Origin: Bacteroidota bacterium
Lineage (GTDB): Bacteria > Bacteroidota > Ignavibacteria > SZUA-365
Assembly (NCBI GenBank): GCA_018224345.1
Contig: JAGTUW010000033.1
Location: forward strand, 1-36,752
DNA: 36,752 nt
Direction of reading: 5' to 3'
Below are positions 26,064 through 35,529 of this stretch, one piece after another; the stretch's first letter is position 1; each line of letters begins with the position of its first letter. Made by a program: the position numbers and the translations under genes. Under the pieces are notes generated by a model. The model saw only the letters and a list, made by a program, of their open reading frames with translations. It searched no databases and was not told the DNA's origin.

Positions 26064-29000
26064 ATGGAAAGCACAGCATACACATCGAAGCACAATATCC
26101 GTCTCGTTACAGCCGCATCGCTCTTCGACGGGCATGATGCGAGCATCAACATCATGCGCCGCATTCTGCAGGCCGGCGGGGCGGAGATCATCCATCTCGG
26201 ACACAACCGCTCCGTTGCCGAGATTGTCGATGCCGCGATCCAGGAGGATGTACAGGGGATTGCCATCTCTTCGTATCAGGGCGGACATATGGAATACCTC
26301 AAGTACATGAAGGATTTGCTCGTGCAACGGGGTGCAGCGCATATCCGGTTGTTTGCGGGCGGGGGTGGTGTCATTGTTCCGGAAGAAATTGCGGAACTGC
26401 ATGCCTACGGAATCGATCGTGTGTTCTCTCCCGAGGATGGCCGCGAGCTCGGTCTGCAGGGAATGATCAACGTCGTTCTCGAGACCTGTGATTTTGCAGC
26501 GGGGCAGGATGAGAGGCTGCGTATCGAGGAAGAACACATGTTCATCGACGGAAAACCGTTGAGTACATCGAACGGTGTGTTGCTGCGTGACAGGAAGCTC
26601 CTCGCTGTCGCCCTGACAGCACTCGAACACCATGACGAGGTGGAGGTCCCGCTTCCGGATGAGCGCGTTGTACCCGTCCTGGGCATCACCGGCACCGGTG
26701 GCGCAGGGAAAAGTTCACTGACCGATGAAATCGTGCGGCGCTTTCTGCAGTCTTTTTCCGATATGCATATCGCCATACTCTCGGTCGATCCTTCGAAGCG
26801 ACGGACTGGCGGAGCGTTACTCGGTGACCGGATCAGGATGAATGCGATTGCGGCGACCGAGCCGGAAGGACATCCGCGGGTCTTCATGCGGAGTTTCGCG
26901 ACCCGGGCAGCCAACACCGCGACATCGCGGGCACTGCACCGTGCCATCGATCTGTGCAAAACCGCAGGCTACGATCTCGTGATTGTAGAAACCGCCGGGA
27001 TAGGGCAGAGCGATTCGGAAATTGTGGATCTCGTCGACGTGAGCATGTACGTGATGACACCGGAATACGGTGCGCAGACACAGCTAGAGAAAATCGACAT
27101 GCTCGATCTTGCGGATATTGTCGTGCTCAACAAGTACGAGAAGCGCGGGGCCGAGGATGCCTTGCGGGACATACGCAAACAGTACAAGCGCAATCGAACA
27201 ATCTTCGATGTCGCTGATGACGAGCTTCCGGTGTATCCGACCATTGCCAGCCAATTCAACGACGTCGGTACACATCACCTGTTCTGGAATATCGTGCGGA
27301 CCCTCGGTGCTCAGACCGGTGTCACATGGACAACGGAATTCGGACGCGAACGTCTGCTGCCGGACAAGGCGGCGGTGATCCCACCGGAACGCGCGCGTTA
27401 CCTTTCGGAAATCGCCGATTCTGTGCAGGACTATAAAACGTGGGTGGAGGAACAGGCGGAGTTCGCTCGACGGTGGGGACAGCTCGAAGGTGCGCGGGTC
27501 GCACTGGTCGAAGCCACAGACCGGAGGGAGTTGAATATTTCCGGCGCTGGCGGGGTCGTGGAAATTTCATCGATCGAAGTGCGGCAGGATCTGTTCAATC
27601 TGCTCGATACTCAGATTGAATATTTCCGTGCGAACATAGCAGCGGAGAATCTCGCCCTGCTCGATCAATGGGAGGATGCACGTGAAGCATACGCGAAGGA
27701 GACGCTGACGACGCGTACCCGCGACCGCGAGATCGTGACCACGTTGCACCACACGACGCTCTCGGGGACGCGCGTACCCAAGGTCTCCCTGCCCCGCTAC
27801 CGGGATCGGGGAGATATCCTGCGATGGATTCTGCTCGAGAATGTCCCGGGCAGCTATCCCTACACTGCGGGCGTGTTTCCATTCAAGCGGGAGAATGAGG
27901 ATCCGACGCGCATGTTTGCCGGGGAAGGGACTCCCGAACGTACCAACCGGCGCTTTCATTATGTCAGTGAAGGACTCCCCGCCGCACGTCTTTCCACGGC
28001 CTTCGACTCGGTCACGCTCTACGGCGAGGACCCTGATGAGCGTCCGGACATCTACGGAAAAATCGGCAATGCCGGTGTAAGTATCTGTACGCTCGACGAC
28101 ATGAAGAAGCTTTACTGCGGGTTCGATCTGACTGCGCCGACGACATCAGTTTCCATGACCATCAACGGGCCTGCGCCGATGATACTCGCCATGTTCATGA
28201 ATACCGCCATCGATCAGGAAGTCGAAAAGTGGCTGGTACGCAACGGTGTGTTCGAGCAGGCGCAACAGGCCATCGATGCTCACTATGCCTCGTTGAACAT
28301 TTCGCGTCCGGTGTATACCGGTATCGGGGATGTTGCCGGCATGTTGCGCGAACTCAATAATCCAGCGCTGCTTGAGGAAGGCCAGGTCCACCGTTATTTC
28401 GGCCTCGGAACTCTGGGTGTGTCGGGGGATTTCTTCGTCGGGAACGGTATCCTCCCGGAAGAGGAGTACGCGCGTATACGCAGTGAAGCGATGTCCGTCG
28501 TCCGCGGTACCGTCCAGGCCGACATTCTCAAGGAAGACCAGGCACAGAACACATGCATATTTTCTACCGAATTTGCATTGCGCATGATGGGCGATATTCA
28601 GGAAAACTTCGTGCGCAACCGTGTCCGCAATTACTATTCCGTTTCCATCAGCGGGTATCACATCGCCGAGGCAGGCGCCAATCCGATATCCCAACTGGCT
28701 TTCACGCTCGCGAACGGCTTCACCTATGCGGAGTATTACCTCTCACGCGGTATGCACATAGATGAATTCGCTCCGAATCTCTCTTATTTTTTCTCGAACG
28801 GAGTCGACGCCGAGTATGCAGTGATAGGACGCGTTGCACGCCGCATATGGTCGGTTGCCATGAAGCGGCTTTATGGGGGAAATGACCGCTCACAGAAACT
28901 CAAATACCATATACAGACCAGCGGACGCAGTCTGCACGCGATGGAAATCGATTTCAACGACATCCGTACAACGTTGCAGGCCTTGTACGCCATCTATGAC

Positions 29001-29609
29001 AACTGCAATTCATTGCATACCAATGCGTATGACGAAGCGATTACCACGCCGACCGAGGAAAGTGTACGGCGCGCCCTGGCCATACAGATGATTATCAACA
29101 AGGAGCTCGGTCTCGCCAGAAACGAAAATCCTCTGCAGGGGGCTTTCATTATCGAGGAACTGACCGATCTCGTCGAAGAAGCCGTGCTCCTGGAATTCCG
29201 TCGCATCTCGGATCGCGGTGGTGTGCTCGGCGCGATGGAGACGATGTATCAGCGGGGGAAAATTCAGGAGGAATCAATGCTGTATGAGCACAGGAAACAT
29301 TCCGGTGAACTCCCCATCGTCGGCGTCAATATGTTCCTGCGCAAACGGAATCCCGGCGATGCGGAAATGCAGCCACCTGAACTGATGCGTTCCACCGAGG
29401 CCGAAAAGCTGCAGCAGATCGAAAACCTGCGTGCTTTCCAGCAGCGTAATGCCACCGCTTCCCCCGAGGCAATCTCATCAGTGCAGCACGCCGCACAGGA
29501 GCATCGCAATGTCTTCGATGCGTTGCTCGAATGTGTCAAAGTCGCTTCGCTCGGACAAATATCCACCGGCCTCTATGATGTCGGAGGACAGTACAGGAGA
29601 AATATGTGA
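26064..29609 (+). CDS. icmF: Fused isobutyryl-CoA mutase
   Basis: 1181 aa. IcmF is a coenzyme B12-dependent mutase that interconverts isobutyryl-CoA and n-butyryl-CoA (some also isovaleryl/pivalyl-CoA) and carries its own G-protein chaperone. Domains in order: B12-binding domain with DGHDAS (22-27, His24 as cobalt ligand), MeaI-type GTPase with P-loop GTGGAGKSS (210-218) and VETAGIGQSD, then the CoA-binding TIM barrel and mutase part. GVFPFKR at 603-609 is the IcmF form; methylmalonyl-CoA mutase has a Tyr-containing RQYAG there. The ATG at 26064 was chosen because the conserved N terminus begins there. The frame is open upstream to 25905, but that stretch overlaps mutL. It lies 83 bp after mutL. 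Fatty-acid or branched-chain metabolism is the likely role. Confidence 0.93.
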   Translation: MESTAYTSKHNIRLVTAASLFDGHDASINIMRRILQAGGAEIIHLGHNRSVAEIVDAAIQEDVQGIAISSYQGGHMEYLKYMKDLLVQRGAAHIRLFAGGGGVIVPEEIAELHAYGIDRVFSPEDGRELGLQGMINVVLETCDFAAGQDERLRIEEEHMFIDGKPLSTSNGVLLRDRKLLAVALTALEHHDEVEVPLPDERVVPVLGITGTGGAGKSSLTDEIVRRFLQSFSDMHIAILSVDPSKRRTGGALLGDRIRMNAIAATEPEGHPRVFMRSFATRAANTATSRALHRAIDLCKTAGYDLVIVETAGIGQSDSEIVDLVDVSMYVMTPEYGAQTQLEKIDMLDLADIVVLNKYEKRGAEDALRDIRKQYKRNRTIFDVADDELPVYPTIASQFNDVGTHHLFWNIVRTLGAQTGVTWTTEFGRERLLPDKAAVIPPERARYLSEIADSVQDYKTWVEEQAEFARRWGQLEGARVALVEATDRRELNISGAGGVVEISSIEVRQDLFNLLDTQIEYFRANIAAENLALLDQWEDAREAYAKETLTTRTRDREIVTTLHHTTLSGTRVPKVSLPRYRDRGDILRWILLENVPGSYPYTAGVFPFKRENEDPTRMFAGEGTPERTNRRFHYVSEGLPAARLSTAFDSVTLYGEDPDERPDIYGKIGNAGVSICTLDDMKKLYCGFDLTAPTTSVSMTINGPAPMILAMFMNTAIDQEVEKWLVRNGVFEQAQQAIDAHYASLNISRPVYTGIGDVAGMLRELNNPALLEEGQVHRYFGLGTLGVSGDFFVGNGILPEEEYARIRSEAMSVVRGTVQADILKEDQAQNTCIFSTEFALRMMGDIQENFVRNRVRNYYSVSISGYHIAEAGANPISQLAFTLANGFTYAEYYLSRGMHIDEFAPNLSYFFSNGVDAEYAVIGRVARRIWSVAMKRLYGGNDRSQKLKYHIQTSGRSLHAMEIDFNDIRTTLQALYAIYDNCNSLHTNAYDEAITTPTEESVRRALAIQMIINKELGLARNENPLQGAFIIEELTDLVEEAVLLEFRRISDRGGVLGAMETMYQRGKIQEESMLYEHRKHSGELPIVGVNMFLRKRNPGDAEMQPPELMRSTEAEKLQQIENLRAFQQRNATASPEAISSVQHAAQEHRNVFDALLECVKVASLGQISTGLYDVGGQYRRNM

Positions 29610-29613
29610 TATG

Positions 29614-29646
29614 GGTGGACACGAACACAGAAATCTCCCGTCCACC
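29614..29646. other. Inverted repeat between icmF and the methyltransferase gene
   Basis: ggtggac (29614-29620) and gtccacc (29640-29646) are perfect inverted copies with a 19-base spacer. No T-run follows, so it is not a clear terminator. It may be a weak leader hairpin. Confidence 0.25.
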
Positions 29647-29687
29647 AGCCGTTGTGCGGTGTACCGGATGAAGACGGAGCGCCCGCG

Positions 29688-30539
29688 ATGAATCTATCGA
29701 CGCGACAGAAAATACGTATCGCAAACATGCTCTACCGGTCGCTCCGTTTTTTTGGCGTTCGTCGTCATCGCAGCAAGGTCATCGATGGCATTACATACGA
29801 ACTGGATCTTGCCGAGGGGATTGATCTGTCTCTCTTTCTTTTCGGGTCCTTTCAGAAGCATGTCCTTCCTGACGTCGTCCCTGTGGATGTACCAGTCACG
29901 ATCCTCGATGTCGGTGCGAATGCCGGAGTGATGAGTCTGCAATATGCGCGGAAATTTCCGCTTGCGACAATACATGCATTCGAACCGTCGGATTACGCGA
30001 ACGAGCGTTTCGATCGGAATCTGCACGTGAACCCCGGACTGGCCTCGCGGATACACCGCGTAAAGACATTTGTCTCCGATACCGTCGATGTGAGCGAGTC
30101 CTATGTCAGCTATTCGAGTTGGCGTATCGATTCCCTCCGGGGAGAGCGGCACCCTGTGCATCTCGGTAGTTCGCATGCTACGGTCGACCGCTATCTGACC
30201 ATCGACGCCTACTGCGAGACTGAGGGGATTGACGACGTCGCGTTCATCAAAATCGATACTGACGGCTACGAATACGAAGTGCTGCGCGGCGCCGCAAGCA
30301 CGATCTCGATACAGCGCCCTGCCGTGGTTTTCGAACTGGCCACCTATATACTTGAGGAGCGGGGTATTGCATGGCCGGAACTGATTGCGCCACTCACTGC
30401 GCATGGGTATGTCTTCTCGGACTCACGGACCGGCAGACGGATTGACGACCGCCTCCTCGACGTACCCGTTCCCCGCGCCGGCTCCATCGATGTTCTTGCC
30501 CTGCCACCCGAAGCGTCCGCGGGCCGTCGCACGGGGTAG
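29688..30539 (+). CDS. FkbM-family SAM-dependent methyltransferase
   Basis: 283 aa. The Rossmann SAM-binding motif ILDVGANAGVMSLQYA lies near residue 77 and is followed by HAFEPS. The FkbM C-terminal hallmark IKIDTDGYEYEVLRGA is present near 190-205. Family members O-methylate sugars or other hydroxyls in polysaccharides and natural products; the target here is unknown. The ATG at 29688 has GGAG about nine bases upstream. It stands 78 bp after icmF and converges with the minus-strand gene at 30602, with no glycosyltransferases nearby to suggest a polysaccharide locus. No signal peptide, so cytoplasmic. Confidence 0.85.
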   Translation: MNLSTRQKIRIANMLYRSLRFFGVRRHRSKVIDGITYELDLAEGIDLSLFLFGSFQKHVLPDVVPVDVPVTILDVGANAGVMSLQYARKFPLATIHAFEPSDYANERFDRNLHVNPGLASRIHRVKTFVSDTVDVSESYVSYSSWRIDSLRGERHPVHLGSSHATVDRYLTIDAYCETEGIDDVAFIKIDTDGYEYEVLRGAASTISIQRPAVVFELATYILEERGIAWPELIAPLTAHGYVFSDSRTGRRIDDRLLDVPVPRAGSIDVLALPPEASAGRRTG

Positions 30540-30601
30540 ATCCCGGGCGGGGCACGGGACAATCCTCCCCGGAGAGTAATAAGGAAACGCAGAGGATGAC
30601 G

Positions 30602-31672
30602 CTATCGGAGTGTATGTTCGCGCGCACGTCGTTCCAGTGCGTTGGAGATGACCATCTGACGGAGTGCACGCAGGCGTCGGGCAAGTGGTGAACCTTCTGC
30701 TTCAGTGTCACTGAGCTGCTCGAATACCTCCGATCCGGAGAGAAAGAATCCATCACTGGTATCTGGCAGAATGAAGGGGAGATACAGCATTGTTGCCGCC
30801 CTGGCGAGACTGTTGCCGGGCCGGGAGAGAACAGGAATCCAGGGCATACCGTCGGCTGCGTAGGTATCGACATCACGCATTGCAAAAAACAGCTTTGTTT
30901 CACTTCCCGCTTCATTTCTGTATGCAGCAAACAAGGTGTCATTGACTGCTGCTCCGGGCGCATTCTGCCGGTCAGGCGCAGACAGTATACCGCCATCGAG
31001 CTGCCGGATATACATCATCGGGGTGTGTCCCCTGCCCAGTCGTGCCTCCAGCGCTCCGGAGAAGACCCCACGGATATCTTCAAGCAGTTGCAGCCAGTCT
31101 GTGGCCGACACGGCCGGGTTTCCGAACAGCCCGTCGAGCAACAGTGCGTCTGCGCCGCATTCCCGCGCGATTGCCGCGATGTCGAGGAGCATGTCGCGAT
31201 ACTGCTGGAGAAAGCTGCTCGTGATCTTCACCGGGGGTTGATCATGCATTGTGCTGCCGTCCCAGTACACAGGGGAAAGGCTGACACCGAGGCCTGCAGC
31301 ACGCGCCTGCCTCACGATATCCTGCACACGGATGAAATCGAAGCCATCGTATTCGAGGCGGCGGGGGGAGGGTATCCACAGCGGCAGGCGGATGAGAATC
31401 CAGTTCACGCCATTCGCATGTAATTGTACACAGGCGGCAGCATTCACGCGATTGCGCAGCTCCTCGATCGGCAACACGGGGAGGGCGAGTCCTCTTCTCA
31501 TGCTGATATTTTTTCCTGTATCCAGTGAAACGGCAGCCGGAATCGTCTCTTGTTCCTGCGGAGAGAACCAGCCGGCCTGCCCTGCAAACCACAGCAGGGC
31601 AGCGACCATCACCGCAGCGATAAACCATGTCGCGGCGCGTTCTTTTGCCGGACGAAGCTCATTCTCCAGCAT
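30602..31672 (-). CDS. Membrane-anchored GH113-like TIM-barrel protein
   Basis: 356 aa. One N-terminal membrane helix (about 13-33, FIAAVMVAALLWFAGQAG) suggests an anchored extracytoplasmic protein. The body follows the order of GH113-type mannanase-like barrels: NGVNWILIRLPLWI, then IVRQARAAGLGVSLSPVYW, then YRDMLLDIAAIARECGADALLLDG, then WLQLLEDIRGVFSG. Where these enzymes usually have a catalytic Glu after a Gly-Thr (GTE-type strand), this protein reads LLLDGLF, so activity may be lost or changed; the assignment is by pattern and not certain. The ATG at 31672 was chosen because GGAGGAGG ends nine bases upstream. A TTG at 31681 directly abuts that site. It overlaps the mfd stop by 14 bases, so it is translationally coupled to mfd. 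Product role unknown. Confidence 0.6.
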   Translation of the reverse strand: MLENELRPAKERAATWFIAAVMVAALLWFAGQAGWFSPQEQETIPAAVSLDTGKNISMRRGLALPVLPIEELRNRVNAAACVQLHANGVNWILIRLPLWIPSPRRLEYDGFDFIRVQDIVRQARAAGLGVSLSPVYWDGSTMHDQPPVKITSSFLQQYRDMLLDIAAIARECGADALLLDGLFGNPAVSATDWLQLLEDIRGVFSGALEARLGRGHTPMMYIRQLDGGILSAPDRQNAPGAAVNDTLFAAYRNEAGSETKLFFAMRDVDTYAADGMPWIPVLSRPGNSLARAATMLYLPFILPDTSDGFFLSGSEVFEQLSDTEAEGSPLARRLRALRQMVISNALERRAREHTLR

Positions 31673-34600
31673 TGGTGACAACCTCCTCCATCTCCAGCAT
31701 CAATGTACGCACTTCTTCGGGGGATTTGATATTGTTGACGAGAATGCGGACCTGCTTGTTGTCCTGCTCCATTTTCACGCGTTCGCGGTTCGTGAGCACC
31801 CAGGCCATAAGGGTTTGAAAATGGCGTTCGTAGAATACTTCGTCATCGGGCGGGGGCATAGCGATGTTCAGGCGAGTCTGCTCAAGTGTTACACGGGCGA
31901 GCCGGATACGTGCGGCGATCAGACGAACGCGTACGGAATACAGCAGATCCTGTGCTTCGCGGGGAAGCACGCCGAAACGATCCGTGAGCTCGGCTGCGAT
32001 CTCATCGATTTCTTCGTCGGTCTCGCAATTATAGAGTCGTTTGTACAGGTCGAAGCGCTCGGTTGCGTTCCGCACGTAGCCGTGCGGCAGATAGGAGTCG
32101 AGACCGAGTTCCATGACCACATCGGCACGAGGACGCAACGGCCGTTCCTCATCGGGAAACAGGCCGGCGAATTCCTCCGCCTTCAACTCCTGTACTGCTT
32201 CATCGAGTGTGGCCATGTAGAGATCGAAGCCGATCTCACTGATAAAGCCGCTTTGTTCGGCGCCAAGCAGATTCCCGGCGCCGCGGATTTCCATATCACG
32301 CATCGCAAGCTGGAATCCCGTCCCGAGTTCGGAAAACTCCTCGATGGCCTGCAGCCGCTTGAGTGCTTCGCGCGTGAATTTCACACGGGGAGAGAACAGC
32401 AGATAGGCATAGGCCTGCACATTCGACCGGCCCACGCGGCCGCGCAGTTGATACAGTTCGGCCAGCCCGAAATGATGCGCCTTGTTGATGAAAATTGTGT
32501 TCGCATTCGGGATATCAAGGCCGCTTTCTATAATTTTTGTGGCGACCAGCACATCGATCTTCTTCTCCATGAATCGCAGCATGACGCGTTCAAGTTCACT
32601 TCCCTTCATTTGTCCGTGTGCGACAGATATGCGCACACCGGGAAGATACCCGCGGAGGGTGTCGGCAAGTTCCTCGAGATCCTGAACACGGTCGTTGACA
32701 AAAAAGATCTGTCCGCCACGTTCGAGTTCGCGTTCGACTCCCTCGACGATGGCCTCGCGTTCGAATTGAAGGATATGTGTCTCGATCGGGAGCCTGTTTT
32801 TCGGTGGTGTTTCTATTATGGAAAGATCGCGGGCTCCGAGCAGGGAGAAATTGAGCGTACGAGGAATCGGGGTTGCGGTCATGGTGAGCGTGTCGACGTT
32901 ACTCCGGAGTTGCCTCAGTTTTTCCTTGGCGGTCACACCGAAACGATGCTCCTCGTCGATAATGAGCAGGCCGAGATTTCTGAAATCGATATCCTTGCTG
33001 AGCAGGCGATGCGTTCCGATGAGAATATCGATGGAAGCGCGGGACAGTTTCGCTATGACATCTTTCTGTTCCCTGGTCGATTTGAAGCGGGAGATCGATT
33101 CCACCACCACAGAGTAGCGGTGCAGGCGATCATGGAAGGTGTGGTAATGCTGTTGAGCGAGAATGGTTGTGGGGACGAGCACGGCAACCTGCTTTCCGTC
33201 GAGTACTGCCTTGAACGCCGCACGCACAGCCACTTCCGTTTTCCCATAGCCGACATCTCCACAGACCAGCCGGTCCATCGGCACCGGTTGCTCCATGTCG
33301 CGTTTGACGTCCACCGTCGCTTTCGCCTGATCCGGTGTATCTTCGTAAAGAAATGACGCCTCCATTTCCTTTTGCCAGCTCGTGTCGGACGAGAACGCAT
33401 GTCCTTCGGACAGCTTGCGTTGAGCATAGAGTTGTATCAGGTCGCGGGCGATGTCTTTGAGTCGCTTCCTGGTTTTTGCGCGCATGCGCTCCCAGGCACC
33501 GCTGCCGAGCCTGGAGAGTCGTGGCAGTTGTCCTTCTTCCGAACTGTACTTCTGTAACTTGTTGATGTAGTTCAGATTCACGTACAGCGTGTCTTCTTCA
33601 GCGTACACGAGTTTCGCTGTTTCCTGCAACCCGCCATTGACGGTGATGGTTTCGAAACCGAGGAATTTCCCTATTCCCTTGTCCGCATGGACCACGTAAT
33701 CACCGATGCGGAGTTGTTTCATATCACGGAGTGACAGTCCCTTGATGCCCCTGGCCGTCCGTTTTTGAATATGGCGCCGATTGAAGATCTGATGTTCGGT
33801 AAGCACAGCCAGCCCGAGAGACGGCAGGATAAAGCCTTCGGTAAGAGGGCAGTAATGCAGATGGTACGCGGCCGACTCAGGTGGTAGCGGGTCATCGTCA
33901 GCGACCTCTACGGCACTGTGCAGCAGTTCTTCGAGACGCTGCATTTGCTCGACCGAGTCGGCAACGAGATGCACTGCCATTCCGCGCTCAGTGAGTTGCG
34001 CGATCGTCTCCCGCAGTTGGCGGATAGAGCCGTTCATCGAAGGCTGGGATTCGCTCGCCCCCTCCACTGTTGCGCCGCACTGTTGCGGGACAACGGAATA
34101 CATCAGCGAGGGGAAGCGTGCTTTCAGCGCTATGGGTAATTCCGCCTGATCCGATTCCGCCACGCGTTGTATGATTTCATCCATACCGTCAAAAACCAGC
34201 ATTGCGCGGGTATCGAAAAAATCGTCCATACGGCTACGTGTCAGCGATTCATCATCGAGGAAGAGGGAAGTGACGAAGGCGACGGTGTCGAGTTGATGAA
34301 GAGAGCGTTGCGACAGCGGATCAAACTCACGAATCGACTCGATATCGTCACCGAAAAATTCAAGACGGAGAGGATTGTCGAAGCCGACGGGAAAGATGTC
34401 GACGATGCCACCGCGCAGCGCAAATTCTCCGGTCGTGGAAACGAAATCCGCCTGTTCGAAGCCGCCGAAGGACAGTCGTTTGATAAGTTCAAGCTGGGGA
34501 ATGCACGGTCCCGGCTTCAGATGCACCGATTGTGCGCGTATATCCTTCACAGAGGGAAATTCTCTTGTGACGGTACGGATGTCGGTTACCACAAAGCGGT

Positions 34601-34979
34601 GTGGTGTGTCGGTCAGTGAGCGTAGTGCGTCAGCGTTTTCGGCAAAGGTGCTCGTGATGTTGCGGATTGTTTTCTGCATGCGCGAATATCGTTCACCGAT
34701 ATAGAGCACATCTTCGTCACCGAGAAGCAGAGAAAGATCACTCCACCGCTCCTGGGCGTTCTGGGCGTCAGGTGCAATCAGTACGAACTGCCTGTCCCCC
34801 CGTGTGAACAATTCCGCGAGCAGAATACTTTTCAATGACCCGTGCATCCCGCGCAATTGTACACAGGCGCCGGTGCCGGGCAAGGCCTTCGACAGTGTTT
34901 CGAGCAACGCTGAAGAGGAGATCGGAGAGAGAAAATCCAGTTGTGGCGTCGTTTCGGCGCGGGTGCTGACCGCGGTCAT
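31659..34979 (-). CDS. mfd: Transcription-repair coupling factor
   Basis: 1106 aa, slightly shorter than E. coli Mfd. It releases RNA polymerase stalled at DNA lesions and recruits UvrA. Domains: UvrB-like N-terminal module (about 1-310, including TTGEFALRGGIVDIFPVG), the D3 region, the RNA-polymerase interaction domain (about 425-475, GDYVVHADKGIGKFLG), and a RecG-type helicase with Walker A GDVGYGKTE (574-582), DEEHRFGV, TATPIPRTL and the second RecA lobe (DIPNANTIFINKAHHFGLAELYQLRGRVGRS split across motifs V and VI). The TRCF C-terminal domain ends the chain. The start overlaps the DUF971 gene stop by four bases (ATGA), and GAGG lies upstream. Confidence 0.97.
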   Translation of the reverse strand: MTAVSTRAETTPQLDFLSPISSSALLETLSKALPGTGACVQLRGMHGSLKSILLAELFTRGDRQFVLIAPDAQNAQERWSDLSLLLGDEDVLYIGERYSRMQKTIRNITSTFAENADALRSLTDTPHRFVVTDIRTVTREFPSVKDIRAQSVHLKPGPCIPQLELIKRLSFGGFEQADFVSTTGEFALRGGIVDIFPVGFDNPLRLEFFGDDIESIREFDPLSQRSLHQLDTVAFVTSLFLDDESLTRSRMDDFFDTRAMLVFDGMDEIIQRVAESDQAELPIALKARFPSLMYSVVPQQCGATVEGASESQPSMNGSIRQLRETIAQLTERGMAVHLVADSVEQMQRLEELLHSAVEVADDDPLPPESAAYHLHYCPLTEGFILPSLGLAVLTEHQIFNRRHIQKRTARGIKGLSLRDMKQLRIGDYVVHADKGIGKFLGFETITVNGGLQETAKLVYAEEDTLYVNLNYINKLQKYSSEEGQLPRLSRLGSGAWERMRAKTRKRLKDIARDLIQLYAQRKLSEGHAFSSDTSWQKEMEASFLYEDTPDQAKATVDVKRDMEQPVPMDRLVCGDVGYGKTEVAVRAAFKAVLDGKQVAVLVPTTILAQQHYHTFHDRLHRYSVVVESISRFKSTREQKDVIAKLSRASIDILIGTHRLLSKDIDFRNLGLLIIDEEHRFGVTAKEKLRQLRSNVDTLTMTATPIPRTLNFSLLGARDLSIIETPPKNRLPIETHILQFEREAIVEGVERELERGGQIFFVNDRVQDLEELADTLRGYLPGVRISVAHGQMKGSELERVMLRFMEKKIDVLVATKIIESGLDIPNANTIFINKAHHFGLAELYQLRGRVGRSNVQAYAYLLFSPRVKFTREALKRLQAIEEFSELGTGFQLAMRDMEIRGAGNLLGAEQSGFISEIGFDLYMATLDEAVQELKAEEFAGLFPDEERPLRPRADVVMELGLDSYLPHGYVRNATERFDLYKRLYNCETDEEIDEIAAELTDRFGVLPREAQDLLYSVRVRLIAARIRLARVTLEQTRLNIAMPPPDDEVFYERHFQTLMAWVLTNRERVKMEQDNKQVRILVNNIKSPEEVRTLMLEMEEVVTNAGE

Positions 34980-35302
34980 ACGTCGGATGCCTCCGATGCT
35001 TCTGGACAGAGACTGCGCAGATACGCGAAATCATAAATGCCCGTATGATGGCCATCGGCCCAGATCAACTGCAGGGCATAATGTCCCTGCTGCTTGATTT
35101 CGCTGATCGTCATCGCGTCGGCGGTGTACAATGGGATGTAAAATGGGCCCTTTGATTTTGCTTCCGTCGTGCAGACGGCGCAGGGACATTTCTTCCGCAG
35201 CAGGCTGAGGGGATAGTGACAGCTGAGGCCGTCGGTCCACGTAATGAGCAGAAGTTTCCCGTCTTCCGAGCGGCGGATACGGACTGGTACGGGTTGTGAC
35301 AT
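34976..35302 (-). CDS. DUF971 (GBBH-like) protein
   Basis: 108 aa. It matches the DUF971/gamma-butyrobetaine-hydroxylase N-terminal-like fold: LLITWTDGLSCHYPLSLLR near 18-36, KCPCAVC (38-44) and a C-terminal YALQLIWADGHHTGIYDF with LRSLC. The CPCxxC cysteines and conserved His/Asp residues suggest zinc or iron-sulfur contact; some homologues are fused to Mrp-type Fe-S carriers. Exact role unknown. It is the first gene of a minus-strand set with mfd and the GH113-like gene. Confidence 0.88.
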   Translation of the reverse strand: MSQPVPVRIRRSEDGKLLLITWTDGLSCHYPLSLLRKKCPCAVCTTEAKSKGPFYIPLYTADAMTISEIKQQGHYALQLIWADGHHTGIYDFAYLRSLCPEASEASDV

Positions 35303-35372
35303 GGTGCATATTCCATTGAATAATCTGGTCTATTACAAAAGATACGAATTCTTTGGACGTCGATCACGTTTA

Positions 35373-35394
35373 CTGCGGTCTCGCATGACCGCAG
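35373..35394. promoter_or_regulatory. Perfect 8-bp hairpin in the divergent pyrF/DUF971 spacer
   Basis: ctgcggtc (35373-35380), a six-base loop tcgcat, and gaccgcag (35387-35394) form a perfect stem, with ccctgttttt following on the plus strand. It lies about 70 bp from the DUF971 start and 136 bp before pyrF. It could terminate a short plus-strand transcript, attenuate pyrF, or bind a regulator. The rest of the 227-bp spacer shows no clear promoter I can defend. Confidence 0.45.
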
Positions 35395-35529
35395 CCCTGT
35401 TTTTGCCATTTTCTCTGCAGCTCCATGAATACCTGTTACATCAGAGGCGGTTTGAAAAAGCATTGCCTTTGATGCGGTTTCAGGCTATTTTTACATCTTA
35501 TATTGTCTTTCGCACATCCGGTTGGATTC

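Noticed and set aside
29611..29691. 26-codon frame between icmF and the FkbM gene, ending in an ATGA overlap with the latter
   Set aside because: It is too short to support, has no motif, and ATGA overlaps are common by chance; only conservation or ribosome profiling could rescue it.
31251..33356. 701-codon plus-strand frame opposite mfd and the GH113-like gene
   Set aside because: It is antisense to clearly conserved Mfd motifs, lacks any domain, and arises from the GC-rich codon pattern of the true gene.
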